This document shows positions 1-10,596 of a stretch of DNA of 64,000 nt, piece after piece. Origin of the DNA: Cinclus cinclus. Taxonomy: Eukaryota > Chordata > Aves > Passeriformes > Cinclidae. The DNA lies in the NCBI RefSeq assembly GCF_963662255.1, contig NC_085052.1, positions 17,211,151-17,275,150 of the forward strand. The letters are read 5' to 3'. Every line of letters starts with the position of its first letter. Position 1 is the first letter of the stretch. Under the pieces are notes generated by a model. The model was not told the origin of the DNA. It saw nothing but the letters and a program-made list of their open reading frames with translations, and searched no databases. Made by a program: the position numbers and the translations under genes.

Positions 1-863
1 GACTGGCATGCTCCACTGCCATGGCCAGCCTTGGCTGGGAAGCGCTCCTAGAGCAAAGGGTGTTTAATTGCTCACACATACCCAGGGAGGAGAGCTGGGA
101 TGCCTCTGGGTCAGAGTATTCCTGGAGGTAGATGGAGAATCAGGGCTTGTTACTGCCTTGTGTCAGGCCCCTCCTGGTGCTCGGGCTACTTTGCTCTTCA
201 GATCCCTTCAGCCAAGCCCTGCTCAGGAGGGTGCAGTGTACAGCAGACTTTGTGTGGGTGGGTCAGCTCACAGCAGAGTGATGCTAACCCAAGAACAGAG
301 CCAACAGCTTTGCTTTCCCAAGGATGATGCAAAGATAAAACAAATTATAGTTAAAAATATTTCTTCAATGTGAAATCTGCAAGTTGTCAGGAACATGGAA
401 TTACTATTACAATTCTGTCGTGCTCTCAGCTACACCATAAAAAGAAGGTCACCAGGATCCTTCTGTTGATGACAGCAGACATGGCTATTGCTCTAGGTGT
501 GGCAGCAGCAAGACAGTCATTAGACAGAGGAACTTCTTCAGAGAAAATAGTTTCATTTTCCCAGCCTGGAAAATATTGTTTGTCTTGAGAGCAGGACCAA
601 TCAAGTGGCATAAACTCTGCAAGGGCTTGAAAAATTCATATCCACACTTAACCTTTCTGTTTTCACCTCTGAGAGATCATTTCCCGGGAAAAAATAACCT
701 GGTCATTTGTGAATCCATTGGGCAAACACAGCCCTTTCATGGTCTTCTTGTTAGCTTCAGACATCCACAATAGATGAGCAGATGCCAGCATCTGAGTCAG
801 GGGTTACAGTGGGTGCAGTAGAGGTCAAATATAAAAGTCTCCTAAGTGTTGCCTGTGACTGTA
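1..863. other. Non-coding stretch, no gene recognised
   Basis: The longest open frame is 101 codons (68-373, +). It matches no family I recognise and is overlapped by a second frame (100-327), as expected for GC-moderate non-coding DNA. I see no convincing splice-flanked exon, RNA gene or repeat here. Confidence 0.5.
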
Positions 864-968
864 ATTCAGCAAAACACTGAAACATGTGCTTAGCCTGAAA
901 CTGTAACACAAGCAATAGTGACTTGTCTACTTAAAGCTGGGCATGTGGTTAAGTATTTTGTTGGCTCA
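864..968. repeat. Ancient palindromic (MITE-like) repeat relic
   Basis: The left arm begins ATTCAGCAAAACACTGAAAC and continues into a CATGTGCTTA motif. The right arm carries GCATGTGGTTAAGTATTTTG followed by TTGGCTCAAA, which is its degenerate reverse complement. The AAGCATGTGCTTAAGT-like arms around a short centre match a palindromic repeat I know from sauropsid genomes. I do not assign a database name. The copy is heavily diverged and shows no coding capacity, which fits an old non-autonomous element. Confidence 0.5.
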
Positions 969-1545
969 AAGCCAGCATGTACAGTATGAGGCTACCAGAG
1001 CAGTAATCAGCAGTGGGGACTGAATGCGCATGCATGAGGAGTGAAGGCATCCCCCTGATCCCTGAACTGAGCTCTTCAGGCTGCCTTTATGAAGCAGGTT
1101 GTCACAATAACCCCTAGAAGGAGGCAGCAGAATGATGGCCCAGGTTTAGCCTGGCGATGCCTCCTGGCACAAGGATGTAAGCCCCTGTGTAACTTGCACA
1201 GGTTGGTACCTTTACCATCAAGGTGGTTGGGTCCTCCTGCCCCGTTTAGCTGTGACATGGGCGAGCACAGAATGAACAGAGAAGTTGTGACCTGCCAAAA
1301 CAAGGAATGCAATCCCTAAATTTTGGGTCGTGTCCTGAAGAGCAGCTGCAAAGGCAGGGCTACATATGCACAGGGTTGCTTGGAAAGAGACCAGAGCCGT
1401 GTTTAGCAAAAGATGATTTGCTTGTTCTTCGTAAATGTGCAAATTGCAGCAAAAACAGTGACTCACAACAGCACTGGACTTTCTTCCCCTCCTTCCAGAA
1501 ATAGGACTAGACATCTTGAGCCCTGCTAAATGCTCAGGGCAGGGA
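969..1545. other. Non-coding stretch between repeats
   Basis: Open frames of 60-80 codons occur on both strands and overlap each other. A 198-codon minus-strand frame (1218-1814) runs through here, but it starts at a GTG codon and is kept open partly by the 20-bp tandem repeat next door, so I do not call it coding. Confidence 0.5.
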
Positions 1546-1645
1546 GGGCTGCAGTAACCCAGGGAGGTCTGCAGTAACTCAGGGAGAGCTGCAGTAACCC
1601 AGGGTGGGCTGCAGTAACCCAGGGTGAGCTGCAGTAACTCCAACA
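1546..1645. repeat. 20-bp minisatellite, five units
   Basis: Five consecutive 20-base units begin at 1546, 1566, 1586, 1606 and 1626. The consensus is GRGCTGCAGTAACYCAGGGW, with the last unit degenerate after its first 15 bases. Each unit contains CTGCAG. Because 20 is not a multiple of three, the translation repeats every 60 bases and gives the recurring LGYCSPP / WVTAALP blocks in a minus-strand open frame. It is a short degenerate tandem array with no known function. Confidence 0.9.
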
Positions 1646-3119
1646 CTTCACCTGGGCTGTTGTGCTGTCTCCAGGCAGCCCGCTGAGGTAAGGATGTGCT
1701 TGAAGTTGCACTCAGAGTGGTGCATCCCTGGAGGCTTTGCTGTGTCAGGACCCATGCAGCAGTGGTGAAGCTGTGCAAAATAGAGCCCTTAGCTCTGGGT
1801 ACCCTGATTCTCACCTGTTCAAAGTGTCAGTCCCACTCTGAAATCATGGTTAACAGCCAAAGAGGAGGATTTTTAAATGAAGAATTTATGGTGGGTTTTA
1901 ATTGCTTTATCAGATCAAGTGACAGAAAGAAGTGTCTTTTGTTAGTTAAGAAAAGGACATGCATTTTGCCCATTTAAACGTGTATGAAATTAGACAAACG
2001 TGCATTTCATTAGAAGAGGTTTTCTTTGAGGAAAATACCTAACTCTAGTGGAGAAAAAAATAGCTTAAGGAAGTAACTTCTAGTATTACACTGTGTCGCC
2101 TGTGTATTCTTGGTGAATCAGTGCCAAAAGCTAGATTTCATTCATTAGAAACCATATACTCTTCCATCTGAGCCTGTGACTGAGCTAGGATCTGGCTTTT
2201 GTGTCTTGTGGGAAATGCAGATGAGATGTCAAAAACATTTCTATTTTAAATGAAACACAAAGACAAATTGCTTAAGCACCATGTATGAAAAGCTTCAGAA
2301 CCATTCATTTTCCTTTTGATTTGTAAGCCTTGAAATGCTTTCATATGTTAAAAAATAATTTTTAGAAAGACATTGACAAAATTTATTTTCAAGAAGAAAC
2401 ACAATCTTTCTCTGAAGTGAGTTCATTAAATAGGTGGTGTCAGCACTGCTGAAATGTTTAATTTTGGACCTTCCCCCTAAACAAAATGTTAAAATTGGCT
2501 TCTGTAATGTTTCCATTTGGAAGGAACTACCTTTTCTTAGTCAACAATTCTCTCATAAAGAATATGAAATGTCCTCTGAAAAACTGCTTCATGAAAGATG
2601 GGTTTATTTCACAGATCACTGGAAAGCAGTCAGCTTTAGCAAGGGCAGTGTGGAGGTTTTCAATGGCTCAGGAATTCATAATGATTAGACACTTAAGCTA
2701 AGATGATTCCCAAAAGGGGATTTGGAGTGTGGAGCTCTCGGTAATATTTGGTCATAAATATAATTCAGATTTTAATACCATGTGTGGTAAGCAATAGACC
2801 GCAATGAAATTCAGGAAGACTGCCTTGTGTGTCTAAAATAGACCTGTATAGCCAAATGATATGTCTTAAAAATGTATTTGAGAGTAGCTGTGCCTTGGAT
2901 TTAGCTGAGTGTACTGGGATACATCTTGCCCAAAAATAAAGATATATTGCATGAAGAGATTTAAAACTCGTCCGTTTTTTTTTTGTTTGTATATGCAAAT
3001 GTCTTTGTGCGGAAAAGTAATATATAAAGCAAAGGTGAAATAACAGAAAAATGTAAGTTTCCAGAACAAATATTTCAGCTAAATTTGTTTTGATGAATGA
3101 TATCCAAAAGCAGTCTTCT
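1646..3119. other. AT-rich non-coding DNA
   Basis: Only short open frames (60-93 codons) are present, none recognisable. A ten-base T run lies near 2977-2986. I see no dispersed repeat I can name and no RNA gene. Confidence 0.5.
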
Positions 3120-3174
3120 TATATATATATATACATATATTATATTATATATATATGTATGTATATATATATAT
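3120..3174. repeat. Imperfect (TA)n microsatellite
   Basis: About 55 bases of alternating TA are interrupted by CAT, TATTATAT and GTATG variants. The tract is nearly self-complementary and could extrude as a hairpin. Confidence 0.95.
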
Positions 3175-3498
3175 GGTTTTCAGATACAAAGTAGTCTTTG
3201 TTAAGAAAACTTTCTGACTTAACCCTGATCTTAGGCAGAGGCCTCTTATCTATGCAGCATTCAGTAATGGAATAATCTGATTAAAATAATTTCAGATACA
3301 GGTAATTTTATCAAAAGCACTGAGCTATTCCAGGCCATGATTACTATCATACTGCTTAATTATATTTTCTTTCTTTAGAAAAATGCAGCTATCTGAAAGT
3401 GTAATGAAGTGATAGCTGTTTGTGTAGCTGTGAAGAAGGGAAGCTCCCTGGTTCATTAGCAAAGCAAATGATTTGCCTTTGGCATTAGTTAACCCTAA
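3175..3498. other. Non-coding stretch, nothing notable
   Basis: There is no open frame of useful length, no tandem repeat and no recognisable dispersed element in this AT-rich segment. Confidence 0.5.
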
Positions 3499-3590
3499 GG
3501 GCTAAATTCCACTCTCAAGTACATCAAGAGGAAAATAACAAGGGATAGACTGAATTTAAAGTGCTGGTAGTGGGAGCAAAATTTGGCCCC
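3499..3590. repeat. Ancient MITE-like repeat with terminal inverted repeats
   Basis: The left end GGGCTAAATTCCACTCTCA and the reverse complement of the right end, (G)GGGCCAAATTTTGCTCCCA, agree at about 14 of 19 positions, and all differences are transitions. The GGGCCAAATTCTGCTC-type terminus resembles a palindromic non-autonomous element common in sauropsid genomes. The interior is heavily decayed and has no coding capacity. Confidence 0.55.
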
Positions 3591-5220
3591 TACCCTTCAC
3601 TGGGAAAGCAAATATAATATTCCTACTTTCCATCCATCATGTCAGATAAATAGATGGTTTGATTAGATCACAGAGCCCACACTAAGAATGATGTATATTT
3701 GGCTGAATTGAAAAATGCCATTAAAGTAGGATTTCTGGAATTTAGCAGGAAAACAAAATATTTCCTCTCTAAACTCATTATACTTACAGAAAGATAATTG
3801 AGTAAGTAAATGAGAAAGCTTCAAGAGACCCTCCTGTCTGTGTTTAGAATTAAATGCATTTAAATGTGATCAAGTTTTAAATTTTTTCCTGGATTTGTGA
3901 AAACACTTTGACTTTTTCTGGCTTTGCACATCTTTCATTTTCAAAAACAAGGTATTTGTAGCATCCTCTCATGTAGAGCACAGGCAGAGAATAATGCTTA
4001 TCCTAAATCAGAAAGAAGGAATAGATTATTGAGCACAAGATTCCTGTTGGGAGAAACATTTTTGACTTTATAATGTGTTGGTTTCTCAGTCAAAACACTG
4101 TAAGCACAGCTTTGATTTTGGCACAACTCGGGGACAGTGGAGCACTTGGCACTTTTCTCCCAGTTTTATTTTTCTTGGTCTACAGCTGGAGACTCTAGGA
4201 TTTGGGGGGCGCACCCACAATTTGCCTTCAGGCTAGGGGAAACAGGCTTCCAAATTTTAGATGGAAAACAAGGGGACAAAGCTGACCTTGGCACCGGGCA
4301 GCTAAAGATCTAAGGATCGGTTTTCACAGCAGCCCAAAGATATGCAAAGGACTTGGCCAGGCTGCATTTGGCTAAAAGCCAGCTCATTCCAGAGGGATTG
4401 GTGGGAATGTGGAGTCTGTGAAGGGCTGCCTGTAGTAAAACAGGAGGGGGACCTTGGTCCTGTCTGGCTTTATTTCTGTAATTTTTGGGATTTTATTTCT
4501 GTAGAAGACCTCTGCAGGGGAAACTAGCATGGAGACATTTAGCTGTGAACACTGGCAAGGAAAATTTGGTTGAGCGTGGAAAGGGACTGAGAAGGGGAAG
4601 GCTACACGATGGTGGGAGCAATACTGGGAGATTTTTAGCCTTCTGCTTCTAAGGTCAAAAAATCACTTGTGTGTCATCTGGGCACCATAACATTGGCCAC
4701 AGGTTTGTGGTGAGCTGTGAAAAACTATCCCGGATTTTTCAAATTTTCTACTGATCTCTGCTTCTTGAGTTAAGCTTCATTTCTGAATAAACTTGTTATC
4801 CCCCTGTGTTAGGTATCCCCTACATTCCCAAGGACGTGTTCCCTTCCTTCCCTCTTGTCTATACACACACAGCAGGTAGGCAGAATTTGGTCATCCAGTG
4901 TGATTTTTAAAGGTATACAGGGAAGGATTCCAACATTATTAAGCTTTCTCACATTAAAAACTCTAATTTATTGTTAATAAGTTGTAGTTTTTTCTTGGAC
5001 TTGCAATCCTTTGGTATGTTTTGCTTGAATCCCTTTACTGCCAGAGCAGTAAAATTTTGACTGCATCTAAAAGCATTCCTAATAAATAATCTAGAACTCC
5101 ACTTATTCCCCACTAAAAAGGACTCTGTTTGTAAAATTCTTCTCACATTTAATGGATTTTTTTCTTGCATTCAGAATTTCCATCATTTGTAACTGGATCT
5201 AGTGCAAAACCTTGTGGAAT
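3591..5220. other. Non-coding DNA, no gene recognised
   Basis: Short open frames only (61-75 codons, at 4342-4527 and 4949-5170). A GCAGAATTTGGTC string near 4880-4893 resembles the end of the palindromic repeat family seen at 3499-3590, but no partner arm is visible. Confidence 0.45.
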
Positions 5221-5308
5221 AAATTCTGATCCCACTGTATAAACTGAGAGTAATTTAAGTGACATTCGAAGAGCTACTCCAGATTTGCACAAGAATAACC
5301 CTGAGAAG
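5221..5308. repeat. Ancient palindromic (MITE-like) repeat relic, second copy
   Basis: The left arm includes AAATTCTGATCCCACTGTAT and AAACTGAGAGTAATTTAAGT. The right arm includes GAGCTACTCCAGATTTGCAC and AAGAATAACCCTGAGAAGGG. The reverse complement of the right arm aligns loosely to the left one (TTCT start, AAACTGAGAGTA against AAATCTGGAGTA). The ACTCCAGATTTACAC-like motif is characteristic, in my recollection, of the same sauropsid palindromic family as 3499-3590. Family assignment is from memory. Confidence 0.45.
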
Positions 5309-6622
5309 GGTCCATTGAAACAGCAGACACGTTTGAATTTGTTAAATAAGGCATCACGTGTTCTGCAAAGCTGCAAACAGTGAATTCAGGTGCACTTCAC
5401 AGTGCATCTAATGATGGTGTTTCTCAAGGGCATGTCACTGACTTAGCAAGCACTTGGCCAAGGGACTAAAACCAGCCCAGACCCTGAGAGGCATTTGGAC
5501 TGTGAGACTGCCTAGCAAGCCCATTCCTAGAGGCTTCCAGCCACCTTTACAGGGGAGAAAGAAGAGCTGTGAGCCCTGCTGCCTTGCAGGCGAGCCTTGG
5601 GTGCCCAGCGCCAGCGCAAGGGAAGCCAGGTGCCAGGGAATGGGACTGCAGAACAGGATTCATCGTGTGAGGAGCTGCCTGGACTCCCGAGCAGAGCCAG
5701 GGGAACATCAGCCTTCCCTGCAGGGAGACTTGTTTAACTCTGCAGCAGCAGCAGCAGCGGCACAGCTGTGATCATCTCCCCACAGCTGGATACCTAAGCT
5801 AGGCTGAATCTTCCTCCCTCGAGGGAATTTGGCAGGCATTGTGAACTTTTCCCCATCCCACAGCCCTCACGCCCTCCAGGGCCGAGGACCTGAATAGCAG
5901 AAAAGTGAAAAATTCAGGTGGGAGATCATTTTCACTTGGGTGTGGGGCACAGAGGGGTAGCTCAGTCTCTGCAAGCCACAGGGAATACTCGGGGCTGCTG
6001 CCTGCGAGCAGGATCTCTCCCCATGGCACATTCCCCACGGAAGAAGGCAGAGCTCCATGGACTGATCAGCCACCTCAGGCAGATGAGACCTCACAGAGAT
6101 TCAAAAGGAACATATTTAAAATCAGAACGAATGTGTACGGTGGTTGGGAAGGCTGAGAAAATGAAGTAATTGGCTGTTAAAGCTTTTATCCTAAAAAGTC
6201 CATTCATCTACAAGATTTTGTACACTTCTGCCACTTGGATTTTATGATTCTCCTAATACAAATATTTTGTAGGTATTGTAAATGTGTATCTTCAGGTAGC
6301 TAGATAATAAAGGAAAGTGCAGAAAATTAGTGATTTTAGCCATAATAGTAACCTGTTCCCCATCTCTATTAATGTCTCTACAGAGAAGTCCTAGAAATGA
6401 AGAAGAGTCCTCTGTCTGGGTGACTACCTTTCACCAGTATTTGCAACCAATGCAAAAGAAAGAAGTCAAAGAACAGAGAATTGCAGTCCAAGCTTGTAAA
6501 GGAACAACTTCTACTTGTTTTCCATTCTTAAGAGGTTCACTGTGATCTCTTCTGGTACCTTTTAAAGTCACATTTCTAACCTTTTTCCTCTCCAATGCAA
6601 AGACCACATCAAACTCCTCAGG
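5309..6622. other. GC-elevated island without recognisable exon
   Basis: Between about 5450 and 6100 base composition is clearly richer in G+C than the flanks, and open frames accumulate on both strands (105 codons at 5454-5771, 79-83 codons at 5799-6169). None resembles a known protein. The 105-codon frame ends in an alanine run encoded by the CAG repeat at 5742-5762. This could be an exon of a non-coding transcript, but I see no paired splice signals I would rely on. Confidence 0.35.
5742..5762. repeat. Short (GCA)n trinucleotide repeat
   Basis: Five GCA units are followed by GCG GCA. In the + frame starting at 5454 the repeat would encode seven alanines just before the stop codon. Confidence 0.9.
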
Positions 6623-6655
6623 AAAAAAAAAAACAAAAAACAAACAAACAAAAAC
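6623..6655. repeat. A-rich simple repeat, (AAAC)n-like
   Basis: An A run grades into ACAAACAAACAAAAAC. No retroposed body is recognisable upstream on the + strand. Confidence 0.9.
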
Positions 6656-8026
6656 TTGAGTTCTGTGTGGAATCACATAATTTTGGGACCTTGTACTTTA
6701 AGTAATTGACAGCAACAGCAGGATATGTTAACAGACCACTTACAGCTGGCTGGAGTATAGTGCTGTCACTTTTAGGGACGCTGGATTTGAGGCAGTGTCA
6801 CGTTAGGTGTGTGTCATTGCATCTGTGAGCCTCAAGAAAAGAGTGCCTTGAGAAAGCTCCGTGCTAGAAAGGCATGACAATGAAGGACTTAAAAGGTACC
6901 TCAAAAGGTAAAATAGATGGAACCTGAGTGGTAAGAGGACACTACTGCATTTTAAGTGGTCTTGAGTGGGTTTTGTGTGGGAGGGTGATTGATTGATGGA
7001 TATCTGATGAAGCTGTTGTGAAGAAGGGGAATTTCACACTGAATGGGAATTTCAAAGCATGCCAGTAACTTTTTATACTTTTCTCTCCAGAAAGGCACTG
7101 CAAAATAAAAACTGAAAAGTTTGTGGGTTTTCATTTTTTCAGCAGGAAATGTTTGGCTCCCATTTGTTTTGTCACTTCAAACAATGACCCATTGTTAGGT
7201 AATAAACTATCTCATTCCCTAGCTCGTTGGAGACTGGATTGGTGCACTCCAGTTTTGTTCTGATACTGAGAAACAATTGATTGGTTTGTCTGAGCCTACA
7301 AGCATCCCTGCAGAAGGTGTATGCAGCCAGTCAAATCTCATCCTCCTGATGTGTGGAAGCTAACATTAGATGCTTTTGAGAGCATGTGTGGCAAGAAAAA
7401 GGTATGCCTATATCTGCTTAAAGCTTCCCTCTTCTATTCAGCCCTATTTTTGCTTAGGGATATTTATTGATTCTTGACACTCATGCTGCCTGTCTCCCTC
7501 AATGTCTCTATACAGGGGTAAATGAATCCAAGGTCTTGTCTCAAAGGAGAGAATATCTGCTCATCATTTTACAGTCATTGCAAATCATCTTCCTTTTAAA
7601 GTCTCTTCTATAAACAGTTTCCAGCTGTGGCTAACTTAGGGCCATGAGCCCAGTGCACATTTGGCTAATGTGCACCTCTGTGCCATTTCCTTATGTGTAT
7701 TCAGCAACACAGACTACTGTGATGAGTCAGTGATTGCATTAGGAACAGCAGATCTTCAAGCTCCTTCTAGCCAGAAGACCCTATAAGAGAGAAAGGGAGA
7801 AAAACAAATCAAAATAAGCCTTGTTACCCTGGCTAGCAAAATGTTAGGCCTATGCTCTTATCTTTCTTTTGCTGGAGACCTCACAACTTATAAACCTGAT
7901 GTAAAAGCCAAACTGAGATTCCAAGCAAAATTTGGCTTGAAGTGTCATCTTGAATACAGTTACAGATAGTAGCTTGGGCCAGAGCTCAAGCACCATCAGT
8001 TCTAGTGCCTGATAGTGGGATTACAA
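6656..8026. other. Non-coding DNA, no gene recognised
   Basis: Open frames do not exceed about 65 codons. A small GATT repeat (GATTGATTGATGG) lies near 6987-7000. Nothing else stands out. Confidence 0.5.
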
Positions 8027-8140
8027 GTAGATGTGGCACTTAGTGACATGATTCAGTAGTAAGTTGGCAGTGTTAGGTTTAAAGTTGAACTCTAGGATCT
8101 CAAAGGTCTTTTTGAATCTAAAGAATCCTATGATTCTAAG
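8027..8140 (+). mobile_element. CR1 LINE, 3' tail, 5'-truncated
   Basis: The segment starts GTAGATGTGGCACTTAGTGA, runs through CAGTGTTAGGTTTAAAGTTG and CTCAAAGGTCTTTTTGAATC, and ends with CCTATGATTCTAAG. This is the order of the last ~115 bases of avian CR1: the GTAGATGTGGCACTT block, the AGGTCTTTTCCAACC-like block, then the ATTCTATGAT terminus. CR1 is the dominant non-LTR retrotransposon of birds and most copies are severely 5'-truncated, as here. Divergence from the consensus I remember is substantial, so the insertion is old. Confidence 0.85.
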
Positions 8141-8726
8141 ATAATGGGTACAAGATTTTCCTGGCAGTCAAGTAGAGAACAAGATTTTACAGAGAGCAAG
8201 AACAAGATAATCACTTCCCCTCCGGCCTTTTCCAAACCCCAGAGCCCAGTAGAGAAGGCTAGAAGAGCAACTAGAAGCACAAATGTATAGTTCAAAACCA
8301 TGTGTGCAGCAGCACACAAGGATGCCTTCAGTCTTCAAGGGGTGCTGTTGATGGGTTTTTGTAGCACTCTATATAAGACCTTGGGTGATATCAAAATTGC
8401 CTAATGTGCAGAGAGGGTAGAATAAGTCCCTTGCACATTAGAGAAATGCTAGTCTGAAATGCTCTTTATCAGGCTCTGTTAGAAGCACCCTTTAATGGGG
8501 ATGTCTGCCAGATGTCCCCATCATTCTGATGCACATCCAGAGCTGTTTCTGATGCTGCTCCTTAAACGATTTTCCTCAAATTGAGCTTGTCCTATTAATG
8601 TCCTGTGCTCTTACATAATGGGTACTTCCTAAGCAAGCTCATTCTTCCAGGAACGAGTTGGAGTAGACCCTTCCAAGCAGCTGGCACTCTGTGAGGGGGT
8701 GGTGAGCAGAAGGCTCCTCTGCAGCC
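8141..8726. other. Non-coding stretch between CR1 tail and minisatellite
   Basis: Two short minus-strand open frames (60-65 codons) are present. I see no exon, RNA gene or named repeat. Confidence 0.5.
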
Positions 8727-9023
8727 CAGCTGTGTGCAGGGCTGTCTGCAGGGAGCACGGCTGGCTGTGTGGCACACAGCTGTCCACATGGCACGCAGCT
8801 GTCTGCAGGATGCACAGCTGTCTGCAGGCTGTCCCAGTGTTCACATGGCACCGTGTGGCCCATAGCTCTGTCCCCGGGTGCTCAGCTCTGCGGGGCACAG
8901 TTATCTCAAGGTGCACAGCTATCTTGGGGCACACAGCTGCCTGTGGGGTGCACAGCTGGCTCAGGATGCACAGCTGTCTGCAGAACACACAGCTGTCTCG
9001 TGGCACACAGCTCTCTGCAGCTG
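8727..9023. repeat. 18-19 bp minisatellite rich in CAGCTG
   Basis: A degenerate tandem array with a core of CACAGCTGTCTGCAGGRTG. Clear unit starts (the CAGCT or CAGTT of each unit) fall at 8777, 8796, 8815, 8883, 8898, 8916, 8934, 8953, 8971, 8990 and 9008. Spacing is 18-19 bases in most of the array, with a degraded section at about 8830-8880. The exact palindrome CAGCTG occurs nine times (8727, 8777, 8796, 8815, 8934, 8953, 8971, 8990, 9018). Stop codons are rare on both strands, giving overlapping open frames of 144 codons (8629-9063, -), 112 (8699-9037, +) and 99 (8769-9068, +). I regard those frames as a by-product of the repeat. Confidence 0.88.
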
Positions 9024-9420
9024 CAGAATTCCAGTAGTATTGTTCTCCCCAAAGTGGATTCACCTTAATGCAGTTTAATTGAGCCTATCCAAATTCATGC
9101 TTTTCCTTAGCTCATCTTGGCTTCATGGATTCCTAGTAGCTGCTGGAGACGTGGCTTTTCCAGCCCCCCAAGTCGGGTGGGGGCAGGGGATCCTCTTGCT
9201 GAGGGCTGCCAGAGGTTGCAGCTGATGTCACCACAGGTACTGCCCTGCCTGTAGGTGTATTCTGTTGAATTCTTTTCAGAACCCACAATTACCTTTTCCA
9301 TTGCATCATGCAGGTAAAAAACTTGTAAGGACAGACCCTGAGAAAGGGAATGTAATATGACAAACTAATGTGACATCTCTCAGAAGGGTTTTAGATGAAG
9401 CTTATCTTGACCTGGGCAGG

Positions 9421-9463
9421 AGAAAAGATAAGATGATCTCTCAAGGTCCTTTTCAGCATTGTG
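9421..9463 (+). mobile_element. Probable CR1 LINE 3' fragment
   Basis: The strings AGATAAGATGATCTCTCAAG and GTCCTTTTCAGCATTGTGAG match the CR1 block that runs roughly as GACTAGATGATCTCT, AGGTCCCTTCCAACC, then ATTCTGTGA. The fragment is about 45 bases long and diverged, and lacks the terminal repeat of the 8027-8140 copy, so the assignment is less secure. Confidence 0.5.
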
Positions 9464-10081
9464 AGAGAAAAATGGAATTCCTCATGTGAAGTACAGGATT
9501 TTACTGTTATACATCATCAAGAACAAAATATTAAATAGTACTGAATAATTAATGGTATGACCATCAGTTGGGTCAATTATTCACTGGAGGTGGTGAGAGG
9601 TGCCAAAACCTTTTTCACCCTACCTGCTTTCCCACCTTCCCTACATGTGTGGCAGTAATTCACAGCACAGTGGGGGCTGTCTGTCCAGCACAAGCCTAAC
9701 AACTTTTTTAGGGTATGGTTTGAATTCTTTCAAGTCCAAGGAATCCCAGGAGGTTGAATCATCTGGTGAAGAGAGCAGCTGCCTTCTCCATGCAGGGCAG
9801 CAGTAACCCTGTGGCACAAAGCACCTTCTGCAGACTGATTAACTTCAGACTCTGCTCTCCATGTAATGAACTGTACTTCATGGACTGGCAGCTGCACTTC
9901 CTGCTCCGTGTCTGACAGCACCCACTCCCACGTGTGGCATGGCAGAGCTAGCAGGAGGAAAAGGTCAGAAAGCCTCTTGCAGGGTGCAAAGATTCAGAGA
10001 AGGCTGGAGAGCAGGGCCAGGGAGCAGGAGAGAGGGGTCACAGGGTTCCAGGCTAACAGGGGCAGATGGGTCCCAGGAGAT

Positions 10082-10107
10082 GGGGAAGTGGGGTGGGGTG
10101 AGATGGG
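10082..10107 (+). other. Putative G-quadruplex motif
   Basis: Four G tracts (GGGG, GGGG, GGGG, GGG) are separated by loops of four (AAGT), one (T) and six (TGAGAT) bases. This satisfies the usual G3+N1-7 rule. It sits at the start of a GC-elevated block. Confidence 0.6.
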
Positions 10108-10596
10108 ATGCTGCTCCGTGTTCTGGCTGTGGATATGCTAAGTTGGGACCAAAGGTTATCAACAGGATTGAGTCCCTTCCTGTGGCTAAATGCTTTTGCA
10201 GAGGAGCTGGGAAACACTGCCAGGCCACTGTCCCACTGCAGGCAGACCCTAAGGCTGGTTGAGCCCTCCTACAACGCCCTGGACATGCAAACAACATTTC
10301 CCACTTCCTGTGGCTCCCTCCACGGGCCAAAATCCCCATCACATTATGCAATGCAGACCTGCAGAAGGGACCAGGCTGCCCAGGGACAGGTACTGCAGTC
10401 GGGTATGCAGTGCCGCGGGTGGGAGTGCAATGGAAATCACTCTGTGAGGATGCTGGTGAAGATAGGTGTGCAGGAGAGTGGTGTCATTCTGGGAGTTAAG
10501 CATCCATGTTATGTACTGGCTGTGTCCCCACAGCAGGGCTCAAATACAGTGAGGACACCTTGTTCAGCATATTCCTGTGAAAAAAATTTCATATAA
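10108..10596 (+). other. Unrecognised 162-codon open frame
   Basis: The frame opens with a real ATG and a hydrophobic N-terminus (MLLRVLAVDML), then loses any signal-peptide character. There is no domain, repeat or family signature I know. A comparable-length frame runs antisense across the same DNA (9965-10351). In a GC-elevated segment an open frame of this length is not surprising by chance. I list it only as the longest ATG-initiated frame in this part of the window. Confidence 0.08.

Noticed and set aside
1024..1036. ATGCGCATGCAT, close to an NRF1 site
   Set aside because: It does not fit the full NRF1 consensus on one side and sits alone, without CpG-rich context.
1218..1814. 198-codon minus-strand open frame
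   Set aside because: GTG start, no early Met, and openness depends partly on the 20-bp tandem repeat at 1546-1645.
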